Made by a program: the position numbers and the translations under genes
Assembly: GCA_003151275.1 (NCBI GenBank)
Contig: PLXC01000028.1
Location: 1-34,229, forward strand
Reading direction: 5' to 3'
Length of the DNA stretch: 34,229 nt
Source of the DNA: Candidatus Melainabacteria bacterium
GTDB lineage: Bacteria > Cyanobacteriota > Vampirovibrionia > Obscuribacterales > Obscuribacteraceae
Shown here: positions 22,334 through 33,470 of the stretch, in pieces
Layout: every line of letters starts with the position of its first letter
Numbering within the stretch: the stretch's first letter is position 1
Notes under the pieces: model-generated
Seen by the model: only the letters and a program-made list of their open reading frames with translations
Databases searched by the model: none
What the model was told of the DNA's origin: nothing

Positions 22334-22903
22334 ATGCTAACTACACACAGGTTGACAATGCGCCGGTGGAAAGACTCGGATCTGGAGCCATTTGCTGCTC
22401 TCAACGCCGATCCGATCGTGATGAAACATTTCCCGAAAGTTTCGACTCTTGAAGAAACAAAGGGAATGATCGAACGCATCGAAGCCAGATTTGAAAAAAA
22501 CTCCTTCGGACTGTGGGCAGTCGAGCTTACATCCACTAAGGAATTCATCGGCTTCGTCGGATTGCAGCGGCCTAGTTTCGATGCCCACTTCACCCCTTGT
22601 GTTGAGATCGGTTGGCGTTTGGCAAAAGAATTTTGGGGAAAAGGCTATGCTCCGGAAGCTGCTAGGGTGGCTCTTAAATATGGTTTTGAAACGGCGGGGT
22701 TGGATCAGATCGTTTCGATGACGACTACAACTAACATCAATTCGATCACGGTAATGAAAAAGATTGGTATGAAAACCAATCCAGATGAGAATTTTCCGCA
22801 TCCGCTGCTCGAGGACGGACACCCACTACAACTGCATGTCCTCTATCGTCTTTCAAAAAATGAATGGCTAGAACATCAACAACAGCAGCAGGCGAACCGA
22901 TGA
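22334..22903 (+). CDS. GNAT-family N-acetyltransferase (RimJ/RimL-like)
   Basis: The 189-residue protein begins MLTTHRLTMRRWKDSDLEPF, the usual start of RimJ/RimL-type acetyltransferases. It has F-I-G-F-V-G-L, E-I-G-W-R-L, then the acetyl-CoA loop W-G-K-G-Y-A-P-E-A-A-R, and the late N-x-x-S-x-x-V-M-K-K-I-G-M motif. The tail is Gln-rich. The target is unknown (protein N-terminus, amino acid or small amine). The open frame reaches upstream to 22196, but AGGGGA 7 bases before ATG 22334 and the family N-terminus settle the start. It is divergent from hisD. Confidence 0.92.
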   Translation: MLTTHRLTMRRWKDSDLEPFAALNADPIVMKHFPKVSTLEETKGMIERIEARFEKNSFGLWAVELTSTKEFIGFVGLQRPSFDAHFTPCVEIGWRLAKEFWGKGYAPEAARVALKYGFETAGLDQIVSMTTTTNINSITVMKKIGMKTNPDENFPHPLLEDGHPLQLHVLYRLSKNEWLEHQQQQQANR

Positions 22904-22939
22904 GTAGACACCACTGTGGCACCAAATGTGGTTACTGAA

Positions 22940-23788
22940 TTAGGAACGTTTTTGGAATAAAACAATGCTATTGGCCACGGTTTGAACGGTGATGCGAAGC
23001 ATCGCTCCTAAACCGGACATGGCTTGAAAGTCTGGCGGATAAACGGAAAGTACCCGATCAGCACGCATGAATTCTTCCAAAGCTTTCTTCGCTGATTTCT
23101 GTTGCGATGGATCGAAAACTCCATATCCATAGCCACCATGTTTTTTTAAAAGAGAGAAACACGGAATGTCAGTTAAACCATCGCCGACATAGATCATATT
23201 CTTGAACGGGATGCGGCGCCTGTCTTCAGCTACGGATGTGTTTACCGCGCAGTGATGATTTAGCACATCTGCGGGACGAATACCTTTGTTGATTTCAAAC
23301 AAATATCTAGTTTTTTCGGTAAATGTAATACATCTCTTGATCCAACGAACACTCTGTTTGTCCGCGTCTTCGTCGAGAGTGCAACCATAGATTGCGGCGA
23401 ACTCCTTAGCGATTGTGGTGCCCTGCACAAGGTCTTGCAAGCCACCAGATATGATGTAGAACTCGACGCGCAAATCGCTCGATACGGCATTGACGATTTG
23501 GCGAAGATCTTCAAAAATCGTCTTCACCCCGGGATAATAACAGTCGAGTTCAGAGCCGAATTTGCTTAGATCGCTGTTTTTTAGATTTCCCAAAGCCTTG
23601 CCGGGTCCGACGTTTTCCAAAATTAGACGCAAGTAGGCGTGCGCCTGGTCATAACCCTGGTCTATCAGAGCTTTTGCGTCCTCTGTCCAAAACCTTTCAA
23701 CGTCTATGCCATGTTTCGCCAACAGAGCTGAGGTCGAATCGGGCATGAGCGTTTCATCGAAATCGAAAATTACGGCTAGAGTGTCCAC
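22940..23788 (-). CDS. HAD-superfamily phosphatase (phosphoserine phosphatase-like)
   Basis: The 282-residue protein shows motif I I-F-D-F-D-E-T-L-M-P-D-S, motif II I-I-S-G-G-L-Q-D-L, and motif III Y-V-G-D-G-L-T-D-I-P-C-F, as in phosphoserine-phosphatase-like HAD enzymes. The substrate cannot be told. I prefer GTG 23788, with AAAGGA 6-7 bases upstream and V-D-T-L-A-V-I-F-D-F as N-terminus. The ATG at 23842 would make part of a perfect palindrome code for the protein start, which is unlikely. The frame converges on the acetyltransferase gene. Confidence 0.85.
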   Translation of the reverse strand: MDTLAVIFDFDETLMPDSTSALLAKHGIDVERFWTEDAKALIDQGYDQAHAYLRLILENVGPGKALGNLKNSDLSKFGSELDCYYPGVKTIFEDLRQIVNAVSSDLRVEFYIISGGLQDLVQGTTIAKEFAAIYGCTLDEDADKQSVRWIKRCITFTEKTRYLFEINKGIRPADVLNHHCAVNTSVAEDRRRIPFKNMIYVGDGLTDIPCFSLLKKHGGYGYGVFDPSQQKSAKKALEEFMRADRVLSVYPPDFQAMSGLGAMLRITVQTVANSIVLFQKRS

Positions 23789-23813
23789 ACTGCATCCTTT
23801 GGCTTTGCGCAGA

Positions 23814-23839
23814 AATTTAAACCGATATCGGTTTAAATT
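23814..23839. promoter_or_regulatory. 26-bp perfect palindrome, candidate operator
   Basis: Arms AATTTAAACCGAT and its exact complement meet without a spacer at 23826/23827. It lies 25 bases upstream of the preferred start of the HAD phosphatase gene. Its length and symmetry fit a dimeric repressor site (for example TetR-type) overlapping a promoter. No matching regulator is in the window. Confidence 0.5.
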
Positions 23840-23895
23840 CATGGGCGATCCCAGGAATATATCACCGATCAGCTATTGATTAGTGGTTGGCTAAC

Positions 23896-24837
23896 CTATC
23901 TGTTCGGATCCAAAGAGTGTGAGTGCGGTTTGTGGCGCTGAGAATATTTGGCAGCAGCCTTCAACGCGTAACTGTGATTATCGTTGGGGTCGCAGTTAAA
24001 CGTGTCGCTGAGGTTTGGCCCAGTGGCGTAAAGATCCATTGGCATCAAAGAGTCTTTGCAAGATGCGCCTGTAGTCCAACGCAATTTGTCAGCAAGCGTG
24101 TCTCCGACGGTGGAAAGGTTGAAGGTGAGATCGTAGATTTGTTCGAGCGTATTGGCGCGTAGCATGAACGCTTCGCCGTAGAGATCGCTCGATTTCCCGA
24201 CAATGCGCGAGGCGCATGCATAGCTATGATCTTTCATCCAGCCGTCTTTGTACGAATAGATGGCGAAGATCTGTCCCTGCGAAAAATAAAAGACGAAGCG
24301 GGAATGTTGTTCGTTGTCCTTAAGAACAATACAGCCTGGACGCTGCTTCTCGTTGATATCTCCTGAAGCTTTCTGAAAAAAGTCATTTAGTGTTTGGTGG
24401 CTCTGTTGTCTTTTCTGAAATCCCTGAAAGATAGACGCAGATGCCAGCGCCATTTCTTCGGTCAAGGAGTGGGCGCTAAATTCGGTTTGTGGATTAGCTA
24501 AGTCAATCTGCAAAGTTTGAAACGCGTCTTCGCTGTACGTGTGATATGGGATGTCGTGCTTTCCGTAGACACAAGCCAGAACTCTCCCTCTAAACAGAAT
24601 AATTGCCGCTCGCGATTTTTGCTTCGGATTGGCGACTTTGATCGCGCAAGTGCTTTGGTTTGATTCGAAGCCAAAAAAGAGCGCGCTCTGGTTGAGATGG
24701 CTTGCATAGGTGTTCCTGCCTTTCTCATTTTGCATCGGTAGAAGTGCTGCATCCGCTCTTCGCGTGTACTTGTTTGGGGCGGGTCGCCAGATTTGTCGCA
24801 GTCTCTTAATTTCGTTGCGGGTTTGAAAGCCGAACAT
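23896..24837 (-). CDS. Hypothetical protein with two similar modules
   Basis: The 313-residue protein starts MFGFQTRNEIKRLRQIW. Two regions look alike: I-I-L-F-R-G-R-V-L-A-C-V-Y-G-K with a following helix, and F-V-F-Y-F-S-Q-G-Q-I-F-A-I-Y-S-Y-K. Both show strand, turn, strand and then an acidic/helical stretch, so an internal duplication is possible. The C-terminus is His/Ser-rich. There is no signal peptide or membrane segment. The frame continues 67 codons upstream, but AGGAG 5 bases before ATG 24837 decides the start. No family is recognised. Confidence 0.72.
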   Translation of the reverse strand: MFGFQTRNEIKRLRQIWRPAPNKYTRRADAALLPMQNEKGRNTYASHLNQSALFFGFESNQSTCAIKVANPKQKSRAAIILFRGRVLACVYGKHDIPYHTYSEDAFQTLQIDLANPQTEFSAHSLTEEMALASASIFQGFQKRQQSHQTLNDFFQKASGDINEKQRPGCIVLKDNEQHSRFVFYFSQGQIFAIYSYKDGWMKDHSYACASRIVGKSSDLYGEAFMLRANTLEQIYDLTFNLSTVGDTLADKLRWTTGASCKDSLMPMDLYATGPNLSDTFNCDPNDNHSYALKAAAKYSQRHKPHSHSLDPNR

Positions 24838-25206
24838 AAGCTCTCCTGATCTTTGCAATTTCCTTTGTAAAAGTCCAACAAGCTGCACTTCTACGGAATA
24901 CATTGATCTATTAACACATCCATTTGTGGCATTATTGTGAATAAAATCAGCAATATTGCAAACTGGGCTAACTTTCGTCCTGATCAGCTCGACAAAATTG
25001 GTGAAAAGCCGCTCGCTTACTGCGTCATAGTGGTGCAAACTTCACCGTGGCTTCATCTTGGCTTTGTTTCTTAACACTTTACATATATTCTTCAAGTTCG
25101 GTGAAAGATATAGATAGGCATTCTTAGCGCGTGAGAGTGGCTACTGCAGAGCTGTCGCTCGCTTTCACTAAACACTCGAGCGCTGCTCCAAATTCAAGAG
25201 GTATGC
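24838..25206. other. Divergent promoter region (hypothetical / ftsH)
   Basis: These 369 bases lie between two divergent starts. The half nearer ftsH is A/T-rich around 25060-25095 (TTGGCT, later ACATATAT), a possible promoter, but I cannot fix hexamers with confidence. I see no RNA gene, repeat or small gene with a ribosome site. Confidence 0.5.
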
Positions 25207-27195
25207 ATGAAGAACAAACGGAAAGCCGGACTAATAGCCATTTCTATCGCTGTCTTCACACTCGTCATTCTTGCCTTCGCTGGTGTATTTAATCAAAAAA
25301 TCGTTCCGCGTCTTCCGGAAGAAGCGGCAACCATGCGATCTATTCCGAGTTACGAGTTGGATCGGATTTTTAGCGAAACCCCAAGTCTCGTTGAGAAGGT
25401 TACGTGTTTTAAGGGACTGCGAACAGTTATCGCTGATATCAGACCTCTTGGTCCAACACTTGTCGATTATTCGAATGCCAGCGCACTACTGACGAAAGCC
25501 GCCTCCGCGCACGTTCCAGTAATGGTAAGCGAATCGATGCATCGTTCACCAGTCGACCAAATTATTTATTCTCTGCATTGGACCTTCTGGATGCTGCTCG
25601 GTGTGTGCTCTCTGGGGGCTCTTGTTCTTCTTTTTGGAGAGAAGGTTTTCCGTAGACTTGATGTTAATTTGCCTGGCTTGGATTCGTTTAATCCCTCATC
25701 GTCCGACTCTGAGTCAGCTGCGCCTGAAGAACGCCGCACATTCGACGACGTGGCTGGATGCGAAGAAGCAATCGCAAAACTTAGAAGAGTGGCTCGCTGG
25801 CTCAAGACACCTGAGTGGTACGAGCAATTCGGTGCAAAGATTCCCAAAGGCATTCTTGCAGTTGGACCTCCTGGCACAGGCAAAACGTTGCTAGCTAGAG
25901 CTTTGGCTGGAGAGGTTGATGCCAACTTCTTCGCTGCCAACGGTTCGACTTTCGTCGAGATGTTCGCTGGAGTTGGTGCGCGCAGAGTGCGAAAACTGTT
26001 TGCTGAGGCTATTGCGGCAAGAAAGAAAACTGGCAAACCGTCGATCATCTTCATCGATGAAATCGATGCCATCGGTAAGAAACGTGGACAAGGAAGTTCT
26101 GGGGCAGATTCAGAGCGAGATCAAACTCTCAACCAGTTGCTCGTTTGTTTGCAAGGCTTCGAACCGAGCAGCGGTATCCTCGTTATGGCTGCCACAAACA
26201 TGCCCGATTCGCTGGATGAAGCCCTGAAGCGTCCAGGTCGTTTTGACTATCAGGTTTCAGTCGACCTTCCTGACACACTTGGTCGGGAGAAAATATTTGC
26301 CATTCATACTCGCAATATGAAGCTCGCTCCAAACGTGAGATTGCGTGACCTTGCGGTTCGCACTCCTCAATTTTCGGGCGCAGATATTGAGCAGGCATGC
26401 AATGAGGCCGCCATCTCCGCGGCTGAGCGAATTGAGCTTTTGCTCGAGGACAAAACCCACGATCAGATCAGTGAGACGGATAAAGTAATTACGCTCGAAG
26501 ATTTCGATAGTGGCGTTGACTATGTTCAGTTTGGTGACCCGATGCTGTCTCGAGCACGCGCTATGTCGCAGGAAGATAAGCGCAACACCGCTTATCATGA
26601 AGCGGGACACTGCGCAGTGCAACAGTCGCTGCAAGCATTTGGTGCTGATCCGATCACTAAAGTAACGATCGAACCACGCACCAAATCTCTCGGCTCCATG
26701 CAAAGTCACTCAGTGACCGATCGATATGGCTACACCGAAGCACAGCTGCGCGCTCGCATTATGACAGCCATGGGCGGTCGCATCGCTCAAGAGTACTTCT
26801 TGAATTGCAAAGATACTGGTGCCGCTAACGACTTTGAACAAGCCACCAAGCTTGCCAGAGCGATGGTCAGTGAATTCGGAATGTCGCGTCTTGAGCCGTT
26901 CTCTGTCAAACTCGCTGACGACGGACACAGATCAACCAAAATTGGTGATGATCTCGCCAATGAGATCGATGCTGAATGGCGACGAATAATCGACGAATGT
27001 TATCAGCAAGCTAAGCGCTACATCACTGAAAACGAGCGTCGTATTGAGCGGGTAGCCGAGGCCCTGCTGGCTGATCAAACCTTGCTTGGTGACAGATTCT
27101 TGGAACTATGGAACGGACATCCCACTCCAGCAGTGAGCAGACCACCTAGCATCTTGGTTGACGACGAAGTGGACAGTTTGATCTCATCCGTCTAA
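25207..27195 (+). CDS. ftsH: FtsH-family ATP-dependent zinc metalloprotease
   Basis: FtsH degrades membrane and unstable cytoplasmic proteins as a membrane-bound hexamer. The 662-residue protein has TM1 (about 7-29), a short outside domain, TM2 (about 120-145), then the AAA+ domain: Walker A G-P-P-G-T-G-K-T (220-227), Walker B I-I-F-I-D-E-I-D (D284, E285), pore motif F-V-E-M-F-A-G-V-G-A-x-R, and the SRH region A-A-T-N-M-P-D ... R-P-G-R-F-D. The protease domain has H464-E-A-G-H468 and a later Asp in G-A-A-N-D-F-E-Q-A-T as zinc ligand. GAGG precedes the ATG. It is monocistronic, with a hairpin after it. The outside domain looks diverged from well-known FtsH proteins. Confidence 0.96.
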   Translation: MKNKRKAGLIAISIAVFTLVILAFAGVFNQKIVPRLPEEAATMRSIPSYELDRIFSETPSLVEKVTCFKGLRTVIADIRPLGPTLVDYSNASALLTKAASAHVPVMVSESMHRSPVDQIIYSLHWTFWMLLGVCSLGALVLLFGEKVFRRLDVNLPGLDSFNPSSSDSESAAPEERRTFDDVAGCEEAIAKLRRVARWLKTPEWYEQFGAKIPKGILAVGPPGTGKTLLARALAGEVDANFFAANGSTFVEMFAGVGARRVRKLFAEAIAARKKTGKPSIIFIDEIDAIGKKRGQGSSGADSERDQTLNQLLVCLQGFEPSSGILVMAATNMPDSLDEALKRPGRFDYQVSVDLPDTLGREKIFAIHTRNMKLAPNVRLRDLAVRTPQFSGADIEQACNEAAISAAERIELLLEDKTHDQISETDKVITLEDFDSGVDYVQFGDPMLSRARAMSQEDKRNTAYHEAGHCAVQQSLQAFGADPITKVTIEPRTKSLGSMQSHSVTDRYGYTEAQLRARIMTAMGGRIAQEYFLNCKDTGAANDFEQATKLARAMVSEFGMSRLEPFSVKLADDGHRSTKIGDDLANEIDAEWRRIIDECYQQAKRYITENERRIERVAEALLADQTLLGDRFLELWNGHPTPAVSRPPSILVDDEVDSLISSV

Positions 27196-27224
27196 GTTTG
27201 TTAGCTCTCGAAAGCCATTGACTA

Positions 27225-27253
27225 AATGGGTCCCCTGAAAAAGGGGACCCATT
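27225..27253. terminator. Hairpin between convergent ftsH and phosphoglucomutase genes
   Basis: AATGGGTCCCCT and AGGGGACCCATT form a perfect 12-bp stem with a GAAAA loop, between two convergent stops. A shared terminator is the natural reading, but there is no good T-tract on either side. Confidence 0.65.
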
Positions 27254-27323
27254 CTGATCAGATCACTGGTCGTCGTCATAGACGTGGGGTAGCCGTTGAA
27301 AGATCAGTTGGATCAGTGCGTGC

Positions 27324-29430
<2,107 letters not shown>

Positions 29431-30858
29431 ATGCAAGCTGCCTTTAGAAGAAAACAAAGAGGCGTAATTAGTTTGCTCGCATTTTTGTGCGGCGCAATTG
29501 TCTGCCTTGCTTTGTATCTGAATTCCCAGCTGCATTCGGCGAACTGGTGGGTCTCTCATACTCTCGAGGTACTGCGCGAGAGCGACGATGCCTTGTTGTG
29601 CCTGATGGATTGCGAAACGGCTTATCGTGGCTATCTCATCACCGGAAGAGATGAGTATCTGGCTCCGTACGACAAATGTTTCAAGGAAGTGGATAGCCAC
29701 GTTCAAAAACTTGCTGAGCTCACCAAGGATAATCCTAAAGAGCAGGCGATTATGCCGCTGCTTCGTGAGCTATCTTCTGAAAAAATCAAATTCAGTCAAC
29801 AGGTAATTGACGCAAGAAAAGCGAACAAAGATCCTGCTAACTGGAAATCGGGACATTCACTTATCAACGTAGACCCTGGCAAAGTCTTAATGGACAAGTT
29901 CCGCACTTTGAATGGACAAGTCCAAGACGAAGAAACGCGGCTTCTCGCAGAACGACAACAACACGCTGAACTTTTGGCGCAAACGTCTTTCTTTTCGATA
30001 CTTCTTTTGTGCGGCGCTATGTTAGGTGCATTTGGTTGGATCGTTACGTCTGCGGAGAAGTATGCAAAAACTGAAGCCTTAGCAATTGAGACTGTAACCA
30101 AAGCCCGTGACGAAGCAATTCGCTCCAATCTGTTGAAATCGCAGTTCGTTGCAAACGTAAGCCACGAAATCCGAACTCCTTTGAGCGGTATGCTCGGAAT
30201 CTGTGAGTTGCTGTCGGTATCGAAGACCGTAAGTGATACCAAGGAACTGTCTGCTCTAATTTTTGAGGCAGGCAGAAACTTGATGACTCTGATAAATGAT
30301 CTCCTTGATTTCTCGAAGTTAGAGTCGGGGAAATTTACTCTTCTTGAAGAAGAGTTCTCTGTCGAATTACTTTTGCATGATGTCACCGCGGTGATGCGAT
30401 CACTAGCGGAACAACGTGATTTAAAATTGGGCGTCGAGCTTGACCGCTCACTGGAAGGTTCATTTATCGGCGATTCGTATCGGATTAGGCAAGTTCTTTT
30501 GAATTTAGTGAACAACGCAATTAAGTTCACTAAAAAAGGCGAAGTTATTGTGTCGGCGAAGGCAATTAATAACGACGGCAATATGTCGGATGTTCGATTC
30601 GAAGTTAGAGACACTGGTATCGGAATTTCACCAGAGCAGCTCAGCCAATTATTTCAGCCATACATTCAAGCCGATGGCTCACTCACGACCAAAGATTATG
30701 GTGGCACGGGCCTTGGATTGTCCATCTCAAAGAAACTTGCAGAGCTAATGCACGGCTCGATGGGTTGCGAGAGTGAAAAAGGTAAAGGAAGCGTTTTCTG
30801 GTTCGACGTTCCGTTGAGGCGAGCAGAAATAATGAAGAGCGCCGATCAAGTCGTCTAG
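29431..30858 (+). CDS. Sensor histidine kinase with CHASE3-type sensor domain
   Basis: The 475-residue protein has TM1 (about 12-30), an outside helical domain with E-T-A-Y-R-G-Y-L-I-T-G (about 62-72), the CHASE3 signature, and TM2 (about 187-207). The dimerisation H-box F-V-A-N-V-S-H-E-I-R-T-P-L-S-G has His245. The ATPase domain has L-N-L-V-N-N-A-I-K-F, D-T-G-I-G-I and G-G-T-G-L-G-L-S-I. It ends without a receiver domain, so it needs a separate partner, and none is adjacent. The start follows AAGG at wide spacing, so it is reasonable but not proven. The signal is unknown. Confidence 0.94.
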   Translation: MQAAFRRKQRGVISLLAFLCGAIVCLALYLNSQLHSANWWVSHTLEVLRESDDALLCLMDCETAYRGYLITGRDEYLAPYDKCFKEVDSHVQKLAELTKDNPKEQAIMPLLRELSSEKIKFSQQVIDARKANKDPANWKSGHSLINVDPGKVLMDKFRTLNGQVQDEETRLLAERQQHAELLAQTSFFSILLLCGAMLGAFGWIVTSAEKYAKTEALAIETVTKARDEAIRSNLLKSQFVANVSHEIRTPLSGMLGICELLSVSKTVSDTKELSALIFEAGRNLMTLINDLLDFSKLESGKFTLLEEEFSVELLLHDVTAVMRSLAEQRDLKLGVELDRSLEGSFIGDSYRIRQVLLNLVNNAIKFTKKGEVIVSAKAINNDGNMSDVRFEVRDTGIGISPEQLSQLFQPYIQADGSLTTKDYGGTGLGLSISKKLAELMHGSMGCESEKGKGSVFWFDVPLRRAEIMKSADQVV

Positions 30859-30952
30859 CATCCAGGCACGGCTTGCAATTTCACAAATTTGAATAGCTTT
30901 TCTACCCATTCACTTGACGCTTTCGAGCAAACCGCGCTAGCATTACGATTAC

Positions 30953-31026
30953 GCGTCCATAGCTCAGCTGGATAGAGTACTTGGCTTCGAACCAAGGTGT
31001 CGGGGGTTCGAATCCCTCTGGGCGCA
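30953..31026 (+). tRNA. tRNA-Arg (anticodon UCG)
   Basis: The 74-base gene folds fully: acceptor GCGTCCA/TGGGCGC with one G-U pair, D-arm with GCTC/GAGT, anticodon stem CTTGG/CCAAG around loop CTTCGAA (anticodon TCG), and T-arm with GGTTCGAATCC. The discriminator is A31026. CCA is not encoded. A TTGACG at 30913-30918 and TAGCAT at 30938-30943 may be the promoter, though the spacer of 19 is long. Confidence 0.96.
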
Positions 31027-31437
31027 AGGCTTTACGGACTTCACAAATGACGAGCTCCCTCTGGTCTCCCCGGTGGGAATTTGCGCTTTCTCGTTTCGAA
31101 AAGCCAGATTTGACCTGGGTTTCGACCATATTTTGGCGTATTGCAAATTTAACCAAAGAGGCTGGAGTTAATTCTTCGGAATTGAGAGTTCGAGTCTATT
31201 ACTCTGCAAGGCTTTCCCGGATCTGGCATACCCCTGCCTCATTGGCTATAGAAACGCCAAAATTTCCAAACTAGGACCAACTCGAATATTTGTAACCCCT
31301 TTGCAGATTCAATGGACTTTGATCTGAATTGAATCAATAACAATTTTTGTACTAGCAAAGTATTTTTGTGCACGCGGTATCAAGGGCGATGGCATGTAGT
31401 TTGCTGTCTAACAACGCACATCACGGTTTTATCCGCA
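31027..31437. other. Intergenic region after tRNA-Arg
   Basis: These 411 bases lie between tRNA-Arg and the stop of a minus-strand gene. Frames here overlap the tRNA or lack ribosome sites. I see no terminator, repeat or second tRNA. Confidence 0.5.
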
Positions 31438-32439
31438 TTACTGATTTTGTTCGAGTCTTTCGCGGATTATCTCAAGTTTGCTCAGAAGCTTTTCAACCTT
31501 AAATTTGGACTCATCATATTGTGGCATCTGTTCTGTCAGCAGTTTAGCTGACTCAAGAAACGGGCGTCCTCTTTCGAACGCTTGATGGGCCAACTCCGGA
31601 TTACCCTGTTGTCTCGCCATTCCCCCTCGTTCATTCCAAGTCTCAGACTTCTTACGATCTGTTTCAATTAATTGTTTGAGCTGTATCTCAGAATGAGTTA
31701 GAAAACTAAGTTCTTGTTTAAGCTGTCTAATTGCAGTGTCTAAATTTGTTAGGACTTCGTCTGATTTTTGGGAATCCAATTTATCAATTTCAAACTGAGA
31801 GGCACGATCCATATCATCGAGCACACGTGCTTCTAGTTGCTCAATCCGTAGCAGCTGCTCTTCGAGCAGGATATCTAGTGGTTTGTCATCAGCATTTCCG
31901 AGAAAATAGTTGGCACGTCTGTGACTTAGTTCGGCAGCAGCCCGAGCGGCATAGATTTGCTTTCTTGTATAAGCTAAGGGTATTTCGTCCTCAAGATTCA
32001 TTAGTCGCTGCCGAAGTAGCTCAACATCAGCAGTCTTCAGAATGAGAATTCGCTGAAAATTATTGAGTTGCTTATCGGAAGAAATCGCGGACGGCTCATG
32101 ACCAAATTCGGTTAGAAATTTAGTTCTAGACCTGATTTTTAGTACCAAAGCACGCTCTTCGCTGACGGCTAACGCAACGTCCGATCTTGTTTTTTCTAAA
32201 GCCTTCCTCAGCGACTTGTAAGTTTCCTCCAGAATCTTCTCCGCTTGGTCGCATTGTTTTTTCTCGACTTTCCAAATTAAACTTTCGCGTTTAAGAAATC
32301 TATGGAGGATCTGGTGACAATTAGCTAGTCTTAGCCGGATTTGCGGTAAATACCGTTCAGAAAACGAGCACCAAAAAGTTGTCGCAAACCATCCGAGAAT
32401 AACAATAAATAAGAATGAACCTTCTTCGCCCACAATCAC
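31438..32439 (-). CDS. Membrane-anchored coiled-coil protein
   Basis: The protein of about 333 residues has one N-terminal hydrophobic segment (about 9-26, F-L-F-I-V-I-L-G-W-F) and is then almost all charged helix with coiled-coil character. A middle part (A-Y-T-R-K-Q-I-Y-A-A-R-A-A-A-E-L-S ... I-E-Q-L-E-A-R-V) recalls PspA/IM30 proteins, but the membrane anchor and low similarity make that tentative. The start is GTG (complement of 32437-32439), with only a weak GAG upstream. It is the downstream gene of a minus-strand pair. Confidence 0.7.
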   Translation of the reverse strand: MIVGEEGSFLFIVILGWFATTFWCSFSERYLPQIRLRLANCHQILHRFLKRESLIWKVEKKQCDQAEKILEETYKSLRKALEKTRSDVALAVSEERALVLKIRSRTKFLTEFGHEPSAISSDKQLNNFQRILILKTADVELLRQRLMNLEDEIPLAYTRKQIYAARAAAELSHRRANYFLGNADDKPLDILLEEQLLRIEQLEARVLDDMDRASQFEIDKLDSQKSDEVLTNLDTAIRQLKQELSFLTHSEIQLKQLIETDRKKSETWNERGGMARQQGNPELAHQAFERGRPFLESAKLLTEQMPQYDESKFKVEKLLSKLEIIRERLEQNQ

Positions 32440-32608
32440 AGCTCATGCCGGAAGATTTTAACGCTGACCTAGATTGTTATTATATCGGACGACTAGCTCT
32501 ATCCTCGCTAGTGCTCATACTCGCGCGCTCTTCATTAGCACCTTGTAGGAAGACATCTTGTTATTTTTGTGCGCGTATCCGACGGTATGGAGAAATGCAC
32601 TGGTAAGG

Positions 32609-32995
32609 TCAACGTGATCTATCACCACGATCGTCTCCTCTAGCGCGATCACCTTCGTTTTCTCGCTCCACGTTACTCGATATCAACCGATCTGGCTCAA
32701 CCGCCCTCCACGCATTAGATAAATCATTAGCGAATTCTTGCCCCAATAGAATTGTTTGATCGGTACAACCCGACCGTTCTTTATCGCCATAGGCGGCCGT
32801 GAAGAGTTGTCTAACCTGGTCCATCTCTTGTTGCAGTCGGTCGTCCAGCCTGTCGTCTTCCGGCAAAACCAAACCTTCTTTTTCGAGTTGCTCTAAGTCC
32901 CGGAGTACCAAAGTGTGCAAGTCTCTTTCGACAGGCTCAAGTCCAGTTATTAGTTTGTCGAGATCAGGCACGCTCTTGCTTTGAGTTGATACCAT
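32609..32995 (-). CDS. Small acidic helical hypothetical protein
   Basis: The 128-residue product begins MVSTQSKSVPDLDKL, is acidic and mostly helical, and ends in a charged R-G-D-D-R-G-D-R-S-R tail. No family is recognised. A longer frame from GTG 33058 would overlap the divergent secreted gene, so I prefer the ATG at 32993-32995, though its ribosome site is weak. It may be cotranscribed with the coiled-coil gene 170 bases downstream. Confidence 0.45.
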   Translation of the reverse strand: MVSTQSKSVPDLDKLITGLEPVERDLHTLVLRDLEQLEKEGLVLPEDDRLDDRLQQEMDQVRQLFTAAYGDKERSGCTDQTILLGQEFANDLSNAWRAVEPDRLISSNVERENEGDRARGDDRGDRSR

Positions 32996-33050
32996 AGCGA
33001 GTTCTAGGTCCAAGTCGCTTTTTTCCGCGAACAACTGGAGGTAATTTATC

Positions 33051-33470
33051 GTGCGCACTCAAATTATTTTGGCTTCGACACTGTTTGTTTTGAGCAACGC
33101 CGGCGTTTTCGCTAAAGGAACCGCAGCGAAGCCCGCTGCACCAACAAGTTTCAATGGTCACTGGGAAAAAAAGCAAAACCCATTCTGTCAGATGACGCTG
33201 GAGCAGAAAGGAAACAAGCTGAAAGGTGAATACTCGACGTCTCCTTATGAGGACGGAAGAAAAGTTCAAGATGGGGATATCGTAGGCACCATTACGAAGC
33301 CGGGTCACGCGCGCGTTACGTACACAAGCGGCTTCGCTAACGAAGGTTCAAAGGGCAAATTAGATCTTGATTTGACGAGCCGGGGATTGAAGTGGACCCT
33401 CGTGGAGACACCTGTCCAGGATTTCGGAGAGGATTATTCACCGCAGTCGGTCGTCATGAAGAAGAAGTAA
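33051..33470 (+). CDS. Small secreted hypothetical protein
   Basis: The 139-residue product starts at GTG 33051 with GGAGG 9 bases upstream. A signal peptide is clear: M-R-T-Q, a hydrophobic core, then G-V-F-A before K-G. The mature part (F-N-G-H-W-E-K-K, M-T-L-E-Q-K-G-N-K-L-K-G-E-Y, I-V-G-T-I, G-K-L-D-L-D-L) alternates strands and turns like a small beta-barrel of the lipocalin or avidin shape. That is a shape argument only; no ligand is implied. It ends in M-K-K-K. Confidence 0.75.
   Translation: MRTQIILASTLFVLSNAGVFAKGTAAKPAAPTSFNGHWEKKQNPFCQMTLEQKGNKLKGEYSTSPYEDGRKVQDGDIVGTITKPGHARVTYTSGFANEGSKGKLDLDLTSRGLKWTLVETPVQDFGEDYSPQSVVMKKK

Noticed and set aside
24498..24881. Alternative minus frame of 127 codons
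   Set aside because: It overlaps the 23896-24837 gene in another frame. The AGGAG site serves the longer gene.
30902..31156. Minus-strand frames over the tRNA-Arg gene
   Set aside because: They run antisense through the tRNA; the tRNA fold is unambiguous.
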